Part shown: positions 35,927 to 45,589 of the stretch, one piece after another | Numbering within the stretch: the first letter of the stretch is position 1 | How the letters are laid out: the number at the start of each line of letters is the position of its first letter | Assembly: GCF_003333305.1 (NCBI RefSeq) | Contig: NZ_QOLD01000033.1 | Span: 1-64,000, forward strand | Direction of reading: 5' to 3' | Source: Candidatus Colwellia aromaticivorans | GTDB taxonomy: Bacteria > Pseudomonadota > Gammaproteobacteria > Enterobacterales > Alteromonadaceae | DNA: 64,000 nucleotides | Position numbers and translations under genes: made by a program | Notes under the pieces: generated by a model | The model's input: only the letters and a program-made list of their open reading frames with translations | What the model was told of the DNA's origin: nothing | Database searches by the model: none

Positions 35927-37792
35927 ATGAAAAAATTATCTTTGTTTTTGAACTTGATTGTTGGTCTACTTTTGACCTTGGTAACCTTATTGCCAACAAT
36001 CAGCCATGCCCAACAATCTATTTTTGATACTTCAAGTTCATCTTTATTTAGTAATGATGATGAATTTTTGAAAGTAGACCAAGCTTTTTCTTTTAATTTT
36101 GATCAACAAAACGACCAGTTACATGTCAATTTCGACATTAGTGAAGGGTATTACCTTTATCGTCATCAATTTAAGTTTACCGCCAACAATGCCAGTTATT
36201 CAACTATTGATTTGCCAACAGGGTTAGATCATGAAGATGAATTTTTTGGTGTTCAACAAATCTATAAAGAACAGCTAAATTTCACGATAAATATTGAACA
36301 GGCAAACGAAGACGCCAGTATTACTATTCGTTATCAAGGATGTGCAGATAAAGGCCTTTGCTATCCGCCAACCAAAAAAGTAATAGCACTAGATAGTGTG
36401 CTCACACCTAATGATGCTACAGCTGTATTTTCAGCCCTTACTAAAGTAAATGATAGTGCTACATTGGCTGAACAAAAATCTAAAAATATTGAGCAAGTAA
36501 CATCAAGTAGTGAGCAACATCAACTCGCAGACATGTTAAAACAAGGCAGCTTAATATTAACGTTAATCGCTTTTTTTGTCGGTGGCTTATTGTTGTCTTT
36601 TACGCCATGTGTTTTCCCTATGTACCCAATTTTAACAGGGATTATTGTTGGTCAAGGTAAGGCGCTGACAACTAAAAAGGCGTTCACTTTATCTTTCTTC
36701 TATGTACAAGGGATGGCTGTAACGTATACATTGCTCGGAATTGTCGTCGCGTTGGCGGGGGCACAATTTCAAGCTATTTTTCAACATCCCTTTGTATTAA
36801 TTGCACTAAGCATATTATTTATCTTTCTAGCGCTTTCTATGTTTGGTATTTTCAATTTAGCATTACCTACTAGCTGGCAAAATAAATTGAATAACATAAG
36901 TAATAAACAAAAAGGTGGCTCTATTGCTGGCGTAGTAATGATGGGTGTTATTTCTGGATTAGTGGCCTCTCCTTGCACAACAGCACCACTGACTGGAGCT
37001 TTATTATATATATCTCAAACCGGAGATGTTGTATTAGGCGCATCAGCATTATACGCATTAAGTTTGGGTATGGGATTACCGCTGCTAATACTGGGAAGTT
37101 CTGGCGGAAAATTACTACCTAAAGCTGGTGCTTGGATGAATGTTATCAAAAATATTTTTGGATTACTGTTACTGGCTGTGCCGATATTTTTACTTGAACG
37201 CTTTATCCCTGAAATGGCCAGCCAAGCATTATGGGCACTGCTCTTATTAAGTGCTGCAAGTTATTTTTATGTGACTAATATTAACGCTAACAATAGAGGC
37301 TTCTGGTTTGGTGCTCGTTCATTAGCTATATTCTTAATGTTATTTGTTGGCGCAAATATGGCGTATCAACTTATTGTACCTAAGCACAATTTACCTGCTG
37401 TGGAATCAAACACCACTCAAAAAGTACAACATTTTACGCAAGTGAAAACATTAGATGAATTACAAACGGCCATTACTCAAGCCAATGAACAAGGAAAAAC
37501 AGTCATGCTCGATTTGTATGCTGACTGGTGTATAGCTTGTAAAGAATTTGAAAAATATACATTTTCTGATAGTAAGGTACAAAAATCTTTAGCTAACTCG
37601 GTGTTATTACAAATAGATTTAACAGATACTGGTACTAAGAAAAATATTGAGTTAATGGAGCATTTCAATGTTTTTGGTTTACCTTCTATTTTGTTCTTTA
37701 ATTTACAAGGTGAAGAATTAAGCCAGCAACGTATAACTGGCTTTATGGGGGCTAATGAATTTAGTGCTCATGTGAAGATTATCTTTAACTAA
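35927..37792 (+). CDS. dsbD: Thiol:disulfide interchange protein DsbD
   Basis: A 621-residue inner-membrane reductase hub. A signal peptide leads to the periplasmic alpha domain with CADKGLCYPP (about 139-145). Next is the eight-helix beta domain with FTPCVFPMYP and SPCTTAPLTG, the two electron-carrying cysteines. Last comes the thioredoxin-like gamma domain with WCIACKEFEKY (about 535-539). All six redox cysteines are present. It passes electrons from cytosolic thioredoxin to DsbC and cytochrome c maturation. It is encoded just after cutA. Confidence 0.96.
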   Translation: MKKLSLFLNLIVGLLLTLVTLLPTISHAQQSIFDTSSSSLFSNDDEFLKVDQAFSFNFDQQNDQLHVNFDISEGYYLYRHQFKFTANNASYSTIDLPTGLDHEDEFFGVQQIYKEQLNFTINIEQANEDASITIRYQGCADKGLCYPPTKKVIALDSVLTPNDATAVFSALTKVNDSATLAEQKSKNIEQVTSSSEQHQLADMLKQGSLILTLIAFFVGGLLLSFTPCVFPMYPILTGIIVGQGKALTTKKAFTLSFFYVQGMAVTYTLLGIVVALAGAQFQAIFQHPFVLIALSILFIFLALSMFGIFNLALPTSWQNKLNNISNKQKGGSIAGVVMMGVISGLVASPCTTAPLTGALLYISQTGDVVLGASALYALSLGMGLPLLILGSSGGKLLPKAGAWMNVIKNIFGLLLLAVPIFLLERFIPEMASQALWALLLLSAASYFYVTNINANNRGFWFGARSLAIFLMLFVGANMAYQLIVPKHNLPAVESNTTQKVQHFTQVKTLDELQTAITQANEQGKTVMLDLYADWCIACKEFEKYTFSDSKVQKSLANSVLLQIDLTDTGTKKNIELMEHFNVFGLPSILFFNLQGEELSQQRITGFMGANEFSAHVKIIFN

Positions 37793-37820
37793 TTTATTGA
37801 TAATTAACTACCATGACTCT

Positions 37821-37863
37821 ATTCATTCTGAGCTTGCCCACTTGTCCTGAGCTAGTCGAAGGA
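37821..37863. repeat. CTGAG...TCGAAG intergenic repeat
   Basis: The sequence ATTCTGAGCTTG...TGTCCTGAGCTAGTCGAAGGA resembles the short CATTCTGAGCTTGTCGAAGG repeats common in marine gammaproteobacteria. A reverse-oriented relative is at 49041-49066. It lies between the convergent dsbD and GGDEF-EAL genes. It supplies the last codons and stop (37852) of the latter. Confidence 0.5.
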
Positions 37864-40311
37864 AGCAGTAGTAATAGCCTGCTTTTCTACTTGGGTTTTC
37901 CAGTAGCCACCTTGAATATGAGTGTGAATAAAATCAAATAATTCCACTTCAGGGATGGGTTTTGAAAAATAATAACCCTGAATAATATCGCAATCATTTT
38001 CAGATAAACTACGTAATTGTGCTGCTGTTTCAACCCCTTCAGCAATAACAGTTAACTCTAAGTTTTTCACCATAGCAATAGTTGACATAATAATTTGGTA
38101 ATCAGCATGGTTCTCTAACATACCAAAGACAAAGCTTTGATCAATTTTAATTACATCTATTGGCATTTTCTTTATATAAGCCAGCGAAGAATAACCGGTA
38201 CCAAAATCATCAATAGCGAAGGTAAAGCCCATACTTTTTAATTCATCCATCATGGCAATGGTACGATCAATGTCTTTAACCAACGTTTGTTCTGTTAACT
38301 CTAACTCAAATGTTTGTGCCGGTAGTGAATATTGTATGAGTAAACTGTGTAGATATTTTGGTAGGTTGACATCAATAAATTGCCCTGCTGATAAGTTTAT
38401 TGACATTCTAGAGTCTGTTAATCCTTGCTTTTTAATCGCTACGGCTAATTCAAAGCAACGATTAATAATCCAATAACCTAACTCAATCATATGCTGAGAG
38501 TTTTCTAAAATTGGAATGAAATCATCTGGTGAAATCATACCTCGCTCGGGATGGTGCCAACGAAGTAATGCTTCAAAACCATACACTTTTTTATCTTTTG
38601 CACATAACTGAGGTTGTAAACTTAAACTAAATTGTTTTTTAGCAAGTGCTTGGCGCACTTCAGCTTCAAGCATAACTCTGCGTGCAACCCGTTGATACAT
38701 TTCTTGATGATAAACATAATATTGACCACCGCCATTATCTTTAGCTTCATACATAGCAATGTCAGCATGAGAAATGAGATCTTCAGCTTTTTCATCAGCC
38801 AATTCAGTATAAGCAATGCCAATACTGGTTGACACATAAAAAATACTCGACCCCAGCCTAATTGGCTCTTTAAATTGCGCAAGCAATATGTCAGCAACAT
38901 TTACTGCATCATTCACCGAGGTTAAATTGCCAAGTACAACAACAAACTCATCACCGCCAAAGCGACAGGCTAAATCCATTCGGCCAACACTCAAGCGAAC
39001 TCGGTCAGCCGCTTGAATTAAGAGTTTATCTCCTTCACCATGGCCATTACTATCGTTCACTTTTTTAAAATCATCTAAATCTAAAAATAATACCGCCACG
39101 CCGTATCCATGACGACCAATATTAGCGAGAGATTTACGCAATTGATAATTCAGCATATTACGATTGGGCAAGCCTGTTAGCAAATCGTACATGGCTATAT
39201 TTTCTAATTCTTTAGTTTTTTGCTCAACCTCTATATTTAACTGCTCTAACTCATAACTTAGATCTAATGCAGAATTAGTTAATACATCAAGTTCATCAGC
39301 AAACAAAACATGCCTTTTCAATTTTATTTGCCGAAACTGATCAAATTTTTTGTTCGATAAAAGCGGAAGTGCGCCAGACAAGCGTAACAGGCGTTTGGTA
39401 AACGGGCGAGCAACAAAATATACAAAAAAACCTAAAACAAAAAATATACCCGCAAGAGAAATTAAAAACTGCTGTCGATACTTAACATTCTTATTTTTAA
39501 ACGCTGTAACATCATCTATTAAGGTTAAGTAAAATGCTCGTTGATTATTATTTGCTAAAGGTAATAAGTTAATTAAGTAGCTAAGCTCTGCTATATCACT
39601 TTGCAAGCCTTGCTCAAGCATGGCGCTTAAACTAGCTTGTTGATTAAGATGCAGAAGTTTTTGAGTAAGCGCCATATCTGATGCTGAGATGATTTTTGCA
39701 TTAGTGTTAATTCCATCACTTTGCACAGCAAAGCTAACTATGGCTACATCACTATTTAATGAAGTTTTCATTGCATACAGCATATCAATGAGTGAGGCGC
39801 TCACGGTAATAACAACCTCGTCACCTTGATTATTTAGTAACGGTAGGCTCAATAATAATTGACAGCTACTTTGACAATAAATTTGATGACTCGGCTGTTG
39901 TAGTTTAAATACTTGCGCAATATTATCTTGAGCCACGGTGGGAATTTCTGAGGTAGAAAAAAGTACCTGATTAGTATCATCTACCAACCACACATTCTCA
40001 ACATTCAAATTAAGCTGTAATCCATCGATTTGTTTAGCTAGTTGCTGTGCAAAAATAGTGAAGTCATTCTGCTGAGAAAGTTGTGTGATCTCAGAAAAAG
40101 ACTCTAACCAAACATTTAACTTAGAACGTAAAATATCGCCATGTAAAGCAAACTGAGCCTGACCTTGATCTAAAGTCCTCTCTTGAAATTGCTGATAATC
40201 TTCTTGCAGCCGTGATAATGATAAAATAGAAAACCCTATAGCTAATAACAATAAGGCGGAAACAATTAGCATCAACAACTTGATTGGCACGCTAATGAAT
40301 GTTTTTGCCAT
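37852..40311 (-). CDS. Membrane-bound GGDEF-EAL cyclic-di-GMP enzyme
   Basis: An 819-residue protein. Transmembrane helix 1 is near residues 10-28. A periplasmic sensor region of about 250 residues follows (no motif recognised, dCache/CHASE-like in size), then helix 2 near 283-305 and a short linker with a coiled stretch. The GGDEF domain has FGGDEFVVVL near residue 450. The EAL domain has FEALLRWHHP near 578, then NLSAGQF, ELTEQ, DDFGTGYSSL and AEGVET. Both active sites look complete, so it may make and break c-di-GMP. It is last in an operon after the porin-like and binding-protein genes, which suggests the sensor part reads a periplasmic ligand. The final residues lie in a repeat. Confidence 0.92.
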   Translation of the reverse strand: MAKTFISVPIKLLMLIVSALLLLAIGFSILSLSRLQEDYQQFQERTLDQGQAQFALHGDILRSKLNVWLESFSEITQLSQQNDFTIFAQQLAKQIDGLQLNLNVENVWLVDDTNQVLFSTSEIPTVAQDNIAQVFKLQQPSHQIYCQSSCQLLLSLPLLNNQGDEVVITVSASLIDMLYAMKTSLNSDVAIVSFAVQSDGINTNAKIISASDMALTQKLLHLNQQASLSAMLEQGLQSDIAELSYLINLLPLANNNQRAFYLTLIDDVTAFKNKNVKYRQQFLISLAGIFFVLGFFVYFVARPFTKRLLRLSGALPLLSNKKFDQFRQIKLKRHVLFADELDVLTNSALDLSYELEQLNIEVEQKTKELENIAMYDLLTGLPNRNMLNYQLRKSLANIGRHGYGVAVLFLDLDDFKKVNDSNGHGEGDKLLIQAADRVRLSVGRMDLACRFGGDEFVVVLGNLTSVNDAVNVADILLAQFKEPIRLGSSIFYVSTSIGIAYTELADEKAEDLISHADIAMYEAKDNGGGQYYVYHQEMYQRVARRVMLEAEVRQALAKKQFSLSLQPQLCAKDKKVYGFEALLRWHHPERGMISPDDFIPILENSQHMIELGYWIINRCFELAVAIKKQGLTDSRMSINLSAGQFIDVNLPKYLHSLLIQYSLPAQTFELELTEQTLVKDIDRTIAMMDELKSMGFTFAIDDFGTGYSSLAYIKKMPIDVIKIDQSFVFGMLENHADYQIIMSTIAMVKNLELTVIAEGVETAAQLRSLSENDCDIIQGYYFSKPIPEVELFDFIHTHIQGGYWKTQVEKQAITTASFD

Positions 40312-40326
40312 CAGTAACTTCCTTAT

Positions 40327-41517
40327 TTAAAACCAATACATTAATTGCGCAGTCCACAATTGCCAATTTTTACTGTCATTAACTCGTGGGTTAGGTAAAA
40401 CAACAGGGGTTAAACGCGCTGCTCCTTGAAACCAATGATATTCTAACCTCAAACTAATATCACTTGAAAAATCATATGATATACCTACGGTTGTATCTCG
40501 GTGATAACCAAAATAAGCAGGAACAAGACCACCGGTTGATTCTTCTAACGTTTTACCGTCTTTATCATTTTTATCATTATAGAAACGCTCATAACGAGCC
40601 AGCAAAGTTAACTTTTTATTGACCTTATAGCGTGACTGCACGTACAGGCCCTGCCAAATTGGTGAGCTATAGAACTGTGGATTATAGAATCCTTTAGTAC
40701 TAAACTTATTTTGGTGTATTTCTCCACTAAACTCCCATTTTTCACCTTCATATAACGCATTTATGGTGTAAAACTGAAAATAAAAATCGCCATCGACAAA
40801 AAAATCAACATTATTATTTGTCCTATAGCTAAAAGCAGCGTCTAAGAGTGATAGACCAAACCGCCAAGATGAAAAAGCTGGCTGCCAATAGATACTAGCT
40901 GATGCATCATATTCTTGCTTAAACTTTCCTTGGGCAAGTTTGCTCAAAACAATTTCGGCTTGTTCATCTGATATTGGCGAGGTGCCGTAGCTTAAACTAA
41001 AGTCAAAATTACCATAATCATCATCACTCCGACTGATTTTTATTGCAATACCGTCACTGCCAACGGCAATATCTCTAAAACCGTCAAAATAAACAGATTG
41101 TGGCAAAATAATACTTGGACGAGCAAAAGGGATATCTCTAGTGCTTGAATATAACCAATGATTATTTTTAAATCGGCCTAAATATACATTTGCTTGCCAG
41201 TTATCGCTGTCGTAAACGGACCAATCAAGTAAAGCATAATCAATACGTACACCTTTAGCATATCGATTACCGCCATCTAGATAAACCACTTGCCCGGTTA
41301 ATCTTAGTGTAGAACTGAGCTGATAAGAGCCATTTAGGCCTAACTCTGTTAATTCGGCAGACAGGCCTCCATCATCATTGACAAAGTTACTCCCATCAAC
41401 ATCAATAAGTCCTTGAGAGATAAAACCATGCAACTGAAAATTTTGCTCTGATGCTATGGAATTAGTAGAAAAAAAATAAAATATAGCTATCAACAAAAGT
41501 GGTTTTTTTATAAGCAT
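40327..41517 (-). CDS. Porin-like outer-membrane beta-barrel protein
   Basis: A 396-residue protein. The signal peptide (MLIKKPLLLIAIFYFFSTNSIA|SEQN) is followed by LHGFISQGLIDV and many alternating strands (WQANVYLGRFKNNHWLY, YVQSRYKVNKKLTLLARYERF, SLRLEYHWFQGA), and it ends LMYWF, a typical barrel C-terminus. The ATG at 41517 has AGGA 8 nt upstream; the frame is open to 41550 without support. It lies 10 nt after the small binding-protein gene and 15 nt before the GGDEF-EAL gene. The substrate is unknown. Confidence 0.82.
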   Translation of the reverse strand: MLIKKPLLLIAIFYFFSTNSIASEQNFQLHGFISQGLIDVDGSNFVNDDGGLSAELTELGLNGSYQLSSTLRLTGQVVYLDGGNRYAKGVRIDYALLDWSVYDSDNWQANVYLGRFKNNHWLYSSTRDIPFARPSIILPQSVYFDGFRDIAVGSDGIAIKISRSDDDYGNFDFSLSYGTSPISDEQAEIVLSKLAQGKFKQEYDASASIYWQPAFSSWRFGLSLLDAAFSYRTNNNVDFFVDGDFYFQFYTINALYEGEKWEFSGEIHQNKFSTKGFYNPQFYSSPIWQGLYVQSRYKVNKKLTLLARYERFYNDKNDKDGKTLEESTGGLVPAYFGYHRDTTVGISYDFSSDISLRLEYHWFQGAARLTPVVLPNPRVNDSKNWQLWTAQLMYWF

Positions 41518-41527
41518 ATTTTCCATC

Positions 41528-41953
41528 CTAGCTTTTAACTTCAATAACATAAAAACCTTTCTTATCCTTCAGTTTTTCAACATAACCTATTGCCCCAGGC
41601 GTTCTTCTAACTGCATCAATAAGTGCTGCTGGTGATGTAACCGTAATTGGTGCTACACCAAGACCCGAATATGTTAACTTATTCCATATTCGGTCAAGCT
41701 GATAAGGGTACATTTCTAAACGCTCCTTGCTAAATTGTAAATGCAGTACGTGGTGTCTAGGTAACACAAAAACGGTGATCCGTTGAGCATCCGACCATTG
41801 TGTTTGCCGCATTGTATAGATACGGCGCAATTGCGACGTTGTTAAAGTGGATTCACTTACAGACGGATTTACAACAACGTCAACAGCAAAAACTGATACG
41901 CTAATACAGCCTAGAAATACAATTAAGCATAAAGAGTAAATGGTTTTGATAAT
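41528..41953 (-). CDS. Small periplasmic phosphate-binding-protein-like protein (no conventional start)
   Basis: A protein of about 141 residues with a clear signal peptide (KTIYSLCLIVFLGCISVSVFA|VDVVV). A short PBP-like domain follows: LRRIYTMRQTQWSDAQRITVFVLP, PYQLDRIWNKLTYSGLG, and TPGAIGYVEKL. Related PstS-like domains bind phosphate, but only the second-lobe pattern is present. ATG at 41830 would remove the signal peptide. Between the upstream in-frame stop and the signal peptide there is no ATG, GTG or TTG; ATT at 41953 or ATC at 41950, after AAGGA, are the only plausible initiators. It leads the porin-GGDEF-EAL operon. Confidence 0.65.
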   Translation of the reverse strand: MIKTIYSLCLIVFLGCISVSVFAVDVVVNPSVSESTLTTSQLRRIYTMRQTQWSDAQRITVFVLPRHHVLHLQFSKERLEMYPYQLDRIWNKLTYSGLGVAPITVTSPAALIDAVRRTPGAIGYVEKLKDKKGFYVIEVKS

Positions 41954-42477
41954 ACGGTCCTTGCTATACCAATTATTATTTGGGGGGATTTAATAGGATT
42001 GGTATTAGCTACAAGAAAAATTAAAACAATTAAAAACACCTTCTTACTAAAAGGTTAAATAAAGAATAATATTTTCAGTAAGGTATCAGAAGTTACCTAC
42101 CCGTTACAACTATTAGTTGCTGCTAACAATAAATAGAAGCAACAAATCTCATTCATTACATCTACTTAGATAATCATTTGAAATACAACAAAAAACTTTT
42201 TAATTTTAAATTATATTGCCAACCATTCAAAAAAGGTAACCCTTTTAAAACAACACCTTAAAAAAAACAAAAATGCTAATAATAAGTACAATCAACAATT
42301 AGAAAAAAACCAATTATTCATAACACCAAACAGATAAGACCAGTATTTTGCTGCTATATTCTTCGAAAACACGATAATAATCGCCTAAATCAGAAAAATA
42401 GCTTTTTTTAGTTCACTCTGGCATTATTTTATGTAATCATTATTAGTGAATTTATTTTATAGGTGTTTTTGACGAAG
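41954..42477. other. AT-rich spacer between the binding-protein operon and aroQ
   Basis: A divergent, very AT-rich gap of 524 bp with runs of A and T. It contains one hairpin of the ATACCAAT family (41963-42009). It should hold promoters for the minus-strand operon and for aroQ-accBC; several TATAAT-like strings occur but I could not choose. No gene was recognised. Confidence 0.5.
41963..42009. repeat. ATACCAAT...ATTGGTAT hairpin
   Basis: GCT-ATACCAAT (ATACCAAT at 41966-41973) pairs with ATTGGTAT-TAGC (ATTGGTAT at 41998-42005) with one mismatch between the inner and outer stem. Similar arms occur at 49069-49100 and 50561-50605. It lies just upstream of the signal-peptide codons of the binding-protein gene. 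Confidence 0.65.
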
Positions 42478-42930
42478 ATGACTACAAAGTTCAAAATTTT
42501 AGTGTTAAATGGTCCAAATTTAAACATGTTAGGTAAGCGTGAGCCTGAAATCTATGGCGCGCAAACATTAGATGAGATAATTAGCCAATTAACACAACAA
42601 GCACAAACAGAAGAAATTGAGCTATCACATGTGCAATCAAATGCTGAACATGAATTGATTAATACGATTCATCAAGCATTTCATAAAATAGATTTCATCA
42701 TTATAAACCCTGCGGCTTTTACTCACACCAGTGTAGCGCTTCGAGATGCGTTGTTAGCCGTAGATATTCCGTTTATTGAGGTGCACTTATCTAATGTGCA
42801 CGCAAGGGAAAAATTTAGACAACATTCCTATTTGTCCGATGTTGCAAACGGCGTTATATGTGGATTAGGTGCAAAAGGCTATAGCTATGCACTTGAATCA
42901 GCAAAAGAATATTTAGAAAAAAACAGATAA
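42478..42930 (+). CDS. aroQ: Type II 3-dehydroquinate dehydratase
   Basis: A 150-residue enzyme of the shikimate pathway (dehydroquinate to dehydroshikimate). It has [20 protein letters not shown] with the active Arg and the Tyr region, then [27 protein letters not shown] and [14 protein letters not shown] with the catalytic His. I choose the ATG at 42478; GTG at 42463 and TTG at 42469 are possible, and the RBS (AGG at 42461) does not settle it. It is followed by accB and accC, a common order. Confidence 0.95.
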   Translation: MTTKFKILVLNGPNLNMLGKREPEIYGAQTLDEIISQLTQQAQTEEIELSHVQSNAEHELINTIHQAFHKIDFIIINPAAFTHTSVALRDALLAVDIPFIEVHLSNVHAREKFRQHSYLSDVANGVICGLGAKGYSYALESAKEYLEKNR

Positions 42931-43015
42931 CGAGTTATGAGTGCCGAGCCACAAACAACTATGTAAGTGAAACTCGAAACTCAAAATATATTTATATTTA
43001 TATTAAGGTATTACA

Positions 43016-43462
43016 ATGGATATTCGCAAGATAAAAAAACTTATCGAGTTAGTAGAAGAGTCAGGAATAAACGAATTAGAAATTTCTGAAGGTGAAGAGT
43101 CTGTACGAATTTGCCGTGGCGCTCCTTTGGTTGCTGCGCCAATAATGCAAGCAGCGCCAATTGCTGCTACGGCTGCTGCTCCACTTACTGCTCCAGTAAC
43201 TACTGAAGCGGCCGCACCAGAACAAACAGGTCACATAGTTCGCTCTCCAATGGTAGGCACTTTTTACGCTTCAACTTCTCCTGATGCACCATCATTCACC
43301 GAAATTGGCAAGCATGTCAATGCTGGTGATACATTATGTATTATTGAAGCCATGAAAATGATGAACCAAATTGAAGCAGATAAATCCGGTGTTATCAAAG
43401 AAATTTTAGCGCAAAATGAAGATGCTATTGAATTTGATCAACCGCTATTCATCATTGAATAA
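43016..43462 (+). CDS. accB: Biotin carboxyl carrier protein of acetyl-CoA carboxylase
   Basis: A 148-residue BCCP: a short N-terminal domain ([23 protein letters not shown]), an Ala/Pro/Thr-rich linker (about 40-73), and the biotinyl domain with [14 protein letters not shown], where the Lys between the two Met carries biotin. The thumb loop of AccB proteins is present (STSPDAPSF). It acts in the first step of fatty-acid synthesis. It lies 23 nt before accC. Confidence 0.98.
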   Translation: MDIRKIKKLIELVEESGINELEISEGEESVRICRGAPLVAAPIMQAAPIAATAAAPLTAPVTTEAAAPEQTGHIVRSPMVGTFYASTSPDAPSFTEIGKHVNAGDTLCIIEAMKMMNQIEADKSGVIKEILAQNEDAIEFDQPLFIIE

Positions 43463-43485
43463 GCCCAACCTAAAAGGGTCATTCC

Positions 43486-44832
43486 ATGTTAGATAAAGTT
43501 GTTATCGCCAACCGTGGCGAAATTGCCTTAAGAATATTACGCGCTTGTAAAGAGCTTGGTATCAAAACCGTTGCTGTACATTCAACCGCCGATAAAAACT
43601 TAAAGCATGTACTATTAGCCGATGAAACCATCTGTATTGGTAAAGCTTCAGCACTTGATAGTTATTTAAATGCACCAGCAATAATCACAGCGGCAGAAGT
43701 CACTAATGCTGTCGCTATTCACCCTGGTTATGGCTTTTTAGCCGAAAATGCTGATTTTGCTGAACAAGTAGAAAAATCAGGCTTTGCCTTTATTGGTCCA
43801 AAAGCCGAAAGTATAAGAATAATGGGTGACAAAGTTGCTGCCATTCGAGCAATGAAAGTAGCTGGCGTACCTTGTGTACCAGGTTCAGACGGCCCATTAA
43901 CGGATGATGAAGTAGCAAACAAAGCCCATGCTAAACGCATTGGTTACCCTGTTATCGTTAAAGCTGCAGGTGGCGGTGGTGGTCGTGGTATGCGCGTTGT
44001 GCGTACTGAAGAAGAATTAGTAGACTCTATTGCGTTAACCAAGAAAGAAGCAGGCACTATTTTCAAAAATGACATGGTTTACATGGAAAAATTTCTTGAA
44101 AATCCACGTCATGTTGAAATTCAAATAATGGCTGACGGACAAGGTGCAGCAATCCACTTAGGTGAGCGTGATTGTTCAATGCAACGTCGCCATCAAAAAG
44201 TAGTAGAAGAAGCACCTGCCCCAGGTATTACGCCTGAAATGCGAGCAAAAATTGGTGAACGTTGTTGTAATGCTTGTATTGAAATTAATTATCGTGGTGC
44301 CGGTACTTTTGAATTCTTATATGAAAACGGTGAATTCTATTTCATTGAAATGAACACCCGTATTCAAGTTGAACATCCCGTATCAGAGATGATCACAGGT
44401 GTAGACTTAATCAAAGAACAACTACGTGTAGCTGCAGGACAACCTTTATCTTACACCCAAGATGATATTAAAATTGCAGGTCACTCAATTGAATGTCGTA
44501 TTAATGCTGAAGATCCACGTACTTTTATTCCTTCACCGGGTAAAATAACACGCTTTCATCCGCCAGGTGGTTTAGGCGTTCGTTGGGATTCTCACATCTA
44601 TGCTGATTATTCTGTACCACCACATTATGACTCAATGGTTGGTAAATTAATCACTTGGGGTGATAACCGTGACGTAGCGATTGCCCGTATGCGCAATGCA
44701 TTATCAGAACTAGTTATTGATGGCATCAAAACCAACATTACTTTGCATCAAGACATTTTAAATGATCAAGGTTTCGTTAATGGTGGTGCCAATATTCACT
44801 ACCTAGAGAAAAAATTGGCTGCATCTGAGTAG
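43486..44832 (+). CDS. accC: Biotin carboxylase subunit of acetyl-CoA carboxylase
   Basis: A 448-residue ATP-grasp carboxylase with the N-terminal [18 protein letters not shown], the flexible Gly-rich loop [39 protein letters not shown] and the C-terminal region. It carboxylates biotin on AccB using bicarbonate and ATP. The length is normal and it is co-transcribed with accB. A terminator follows. Confidence 0.98.
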   Translation: MLDKVVIANRGEIALRILRACKELGIKTVAVHSTADKNLKHVLLADETICIGKASALDSYLNAPAIITAAEVTNAVAIHPGYGFLAENADFAEQVEKSGFAFIGPKAESIRIMGDKVAAIRAMKVAGVPCVPGSDGPLTDDEVANKAHAKRIGYPVIVKAAGGGGGRGMRVVRTEEELVDSIALTKKEAGTIFKNDMVYMEKFLENPRHVEIQIMADGQGAAIHLGERDCSMQRRHQKVVEEAPAPGITPEMRAKIGERCCNACIEINYRGAGTFEFLYENGEFYFIEMNTRIQVEHPVSEMITGVDLIKEQLRVAAGQPLSYTQDDIKIAGHSIECRINAEDPRTFIPSPGKITRFHPPGGLGVRWDSHIYADYSVPPHYDSMVGKLITWGDNRDVAIARMRNALSELVIDGIKTNITLHQDILNDQGFVNGGANIHYLEKKLAASE

Positions 44833-44857
44833 ACTATACGCCAGTATTAAACTATAT

Positions 44858-44886
44858 AAAAGCTCTGCATTTGCAGAGCTTTTTTG
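44858..44886 (+). terminator. Intrinsic terminator after accC
   Basis: The stem AAAGCTCTGCA/TGCAGAGCTTT has a 2- to 4-nt loop and is followed by a T run. It lies 25 nt past the accC stop and ends the aroQ-accB-accC transcript just before the MITE-like copy 2. Confidence 0.92.
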
Positions 44887-44910
44887 TTTTCTAAACAATT
44901 TATTGTATAA

Positions 44911-45177
44911 TATACCCGCTCCACTTGAAGATGCATGATTCAGCTGGAATTAGAAATGTCTTTAGGCAAGGCATTGATTGAAGAGAATGGTTGTTCCCTT
45001 ATCAAAATCAATAACGCAGTATAAAGCGCTTCTAAACCAGCCCTTTGGGGAAGACTGAGCAAATCATACTCTGCGTTACATTTATTTTTAAGGGAATGAC
45101 CCTTAATAAAAAAATGCGCCTTGATTATGAATCGCTCAGACTTCCTGAAACGCGCATCTTCAAATGGAGCGGGTATA
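44911..45177. mobile_element. MITE-like element, copy 2 (267 bp)
   Basis: It has the same terminal inverted repeats as copy 1: TATACCCGCTCCACTTGAAG at the left and CTTCAAATGGAGCGGGTATA at the right, and a similar interior. The roughly 48-base block found in copy 1 is missing. A minus-strand reading frame (44940-45206) encodes a peptide like that of copy 1, with EDARFRKSE, FIIKAHF, KCNAEYDLLSLPQ and ALLIL. No transposase is seen. It lies between the accC terminator and the small cysteine-rich gene. Confidence 0.88.
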
Positions 45178-45204
45178 ATATCAGTAATCAGAACGAGACA
45201 AACC

Positions 45205-45369
45205 ATGACTATACCAATAGAAAAACCTATTCCCCCTGCCGATGATGACTGCTGTGGCGGCGGCGCTTGTAACCCTTGCGTATGGGATCATTATTATGCA
45301 GAAGTACAAAAATGGCGTATTGAACAAGCAAAAATCAAAGAACAGCAAACACAATGCAGTGTTACATAA
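45205..45369 (+). CDS. Oxidoreductase-like N-domain small protein
   Basis: A 54-residue protein, MTIPIEKPIPPADDDCCGGG, then ACNPCVWDHYYAEVQKW. The CC-G-GC-PCVWD-Y pattern is that of the 'oxidoreductase-like' small domain family (Pfam Oxidored-like). Its four cysteines may bind metal; the role is unknown. The frame is open upstream through the MITE-like copy, but similarity begins at the ATG at 45205. The element may supply its upstream region. Confidence 0.8.
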   Translation: MTIPIEKPIPPADDDCCGGGACNPCVWDHYYAEVQKWRIEQAKIKEQQTQCSVT

Positions 45370-45589
45370 CCTACACTAACGACCTTAGCCATCTCTTCAG
45401 GTTTACTAAAATAAACCACATGTTTGAATTGCTTTTTAAAGTTGAAACCTTGCACATAATCCACTAGCAATTGTTTCACTAACTGTAAATCAAGCGTAAT
45501 TTATATTCCTGCTTAAACAACAGTATTGCTAATAATATTGATCCACCAAGCTAATGCTAAACTAGTATTTAAATATGGGGAAATAGAAC

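Noticed and set aside
44940-45206. MITE-internal ORFs as ordinary protein genes
   Set aside because: No RBS or outside family match is seen and the frames end in the inverted repeats; reported as a finding instead of a CDS.
45294-45479. Minus-strand ORF of 61 codons (QFKHVVYFSKPEEMAKVV) next to the cysteine-rich gene
   Set aside because: It looks protein-like for about 40 residues but overlaps the end of the 45205 gene and shows no recognised family; at most a remnant.
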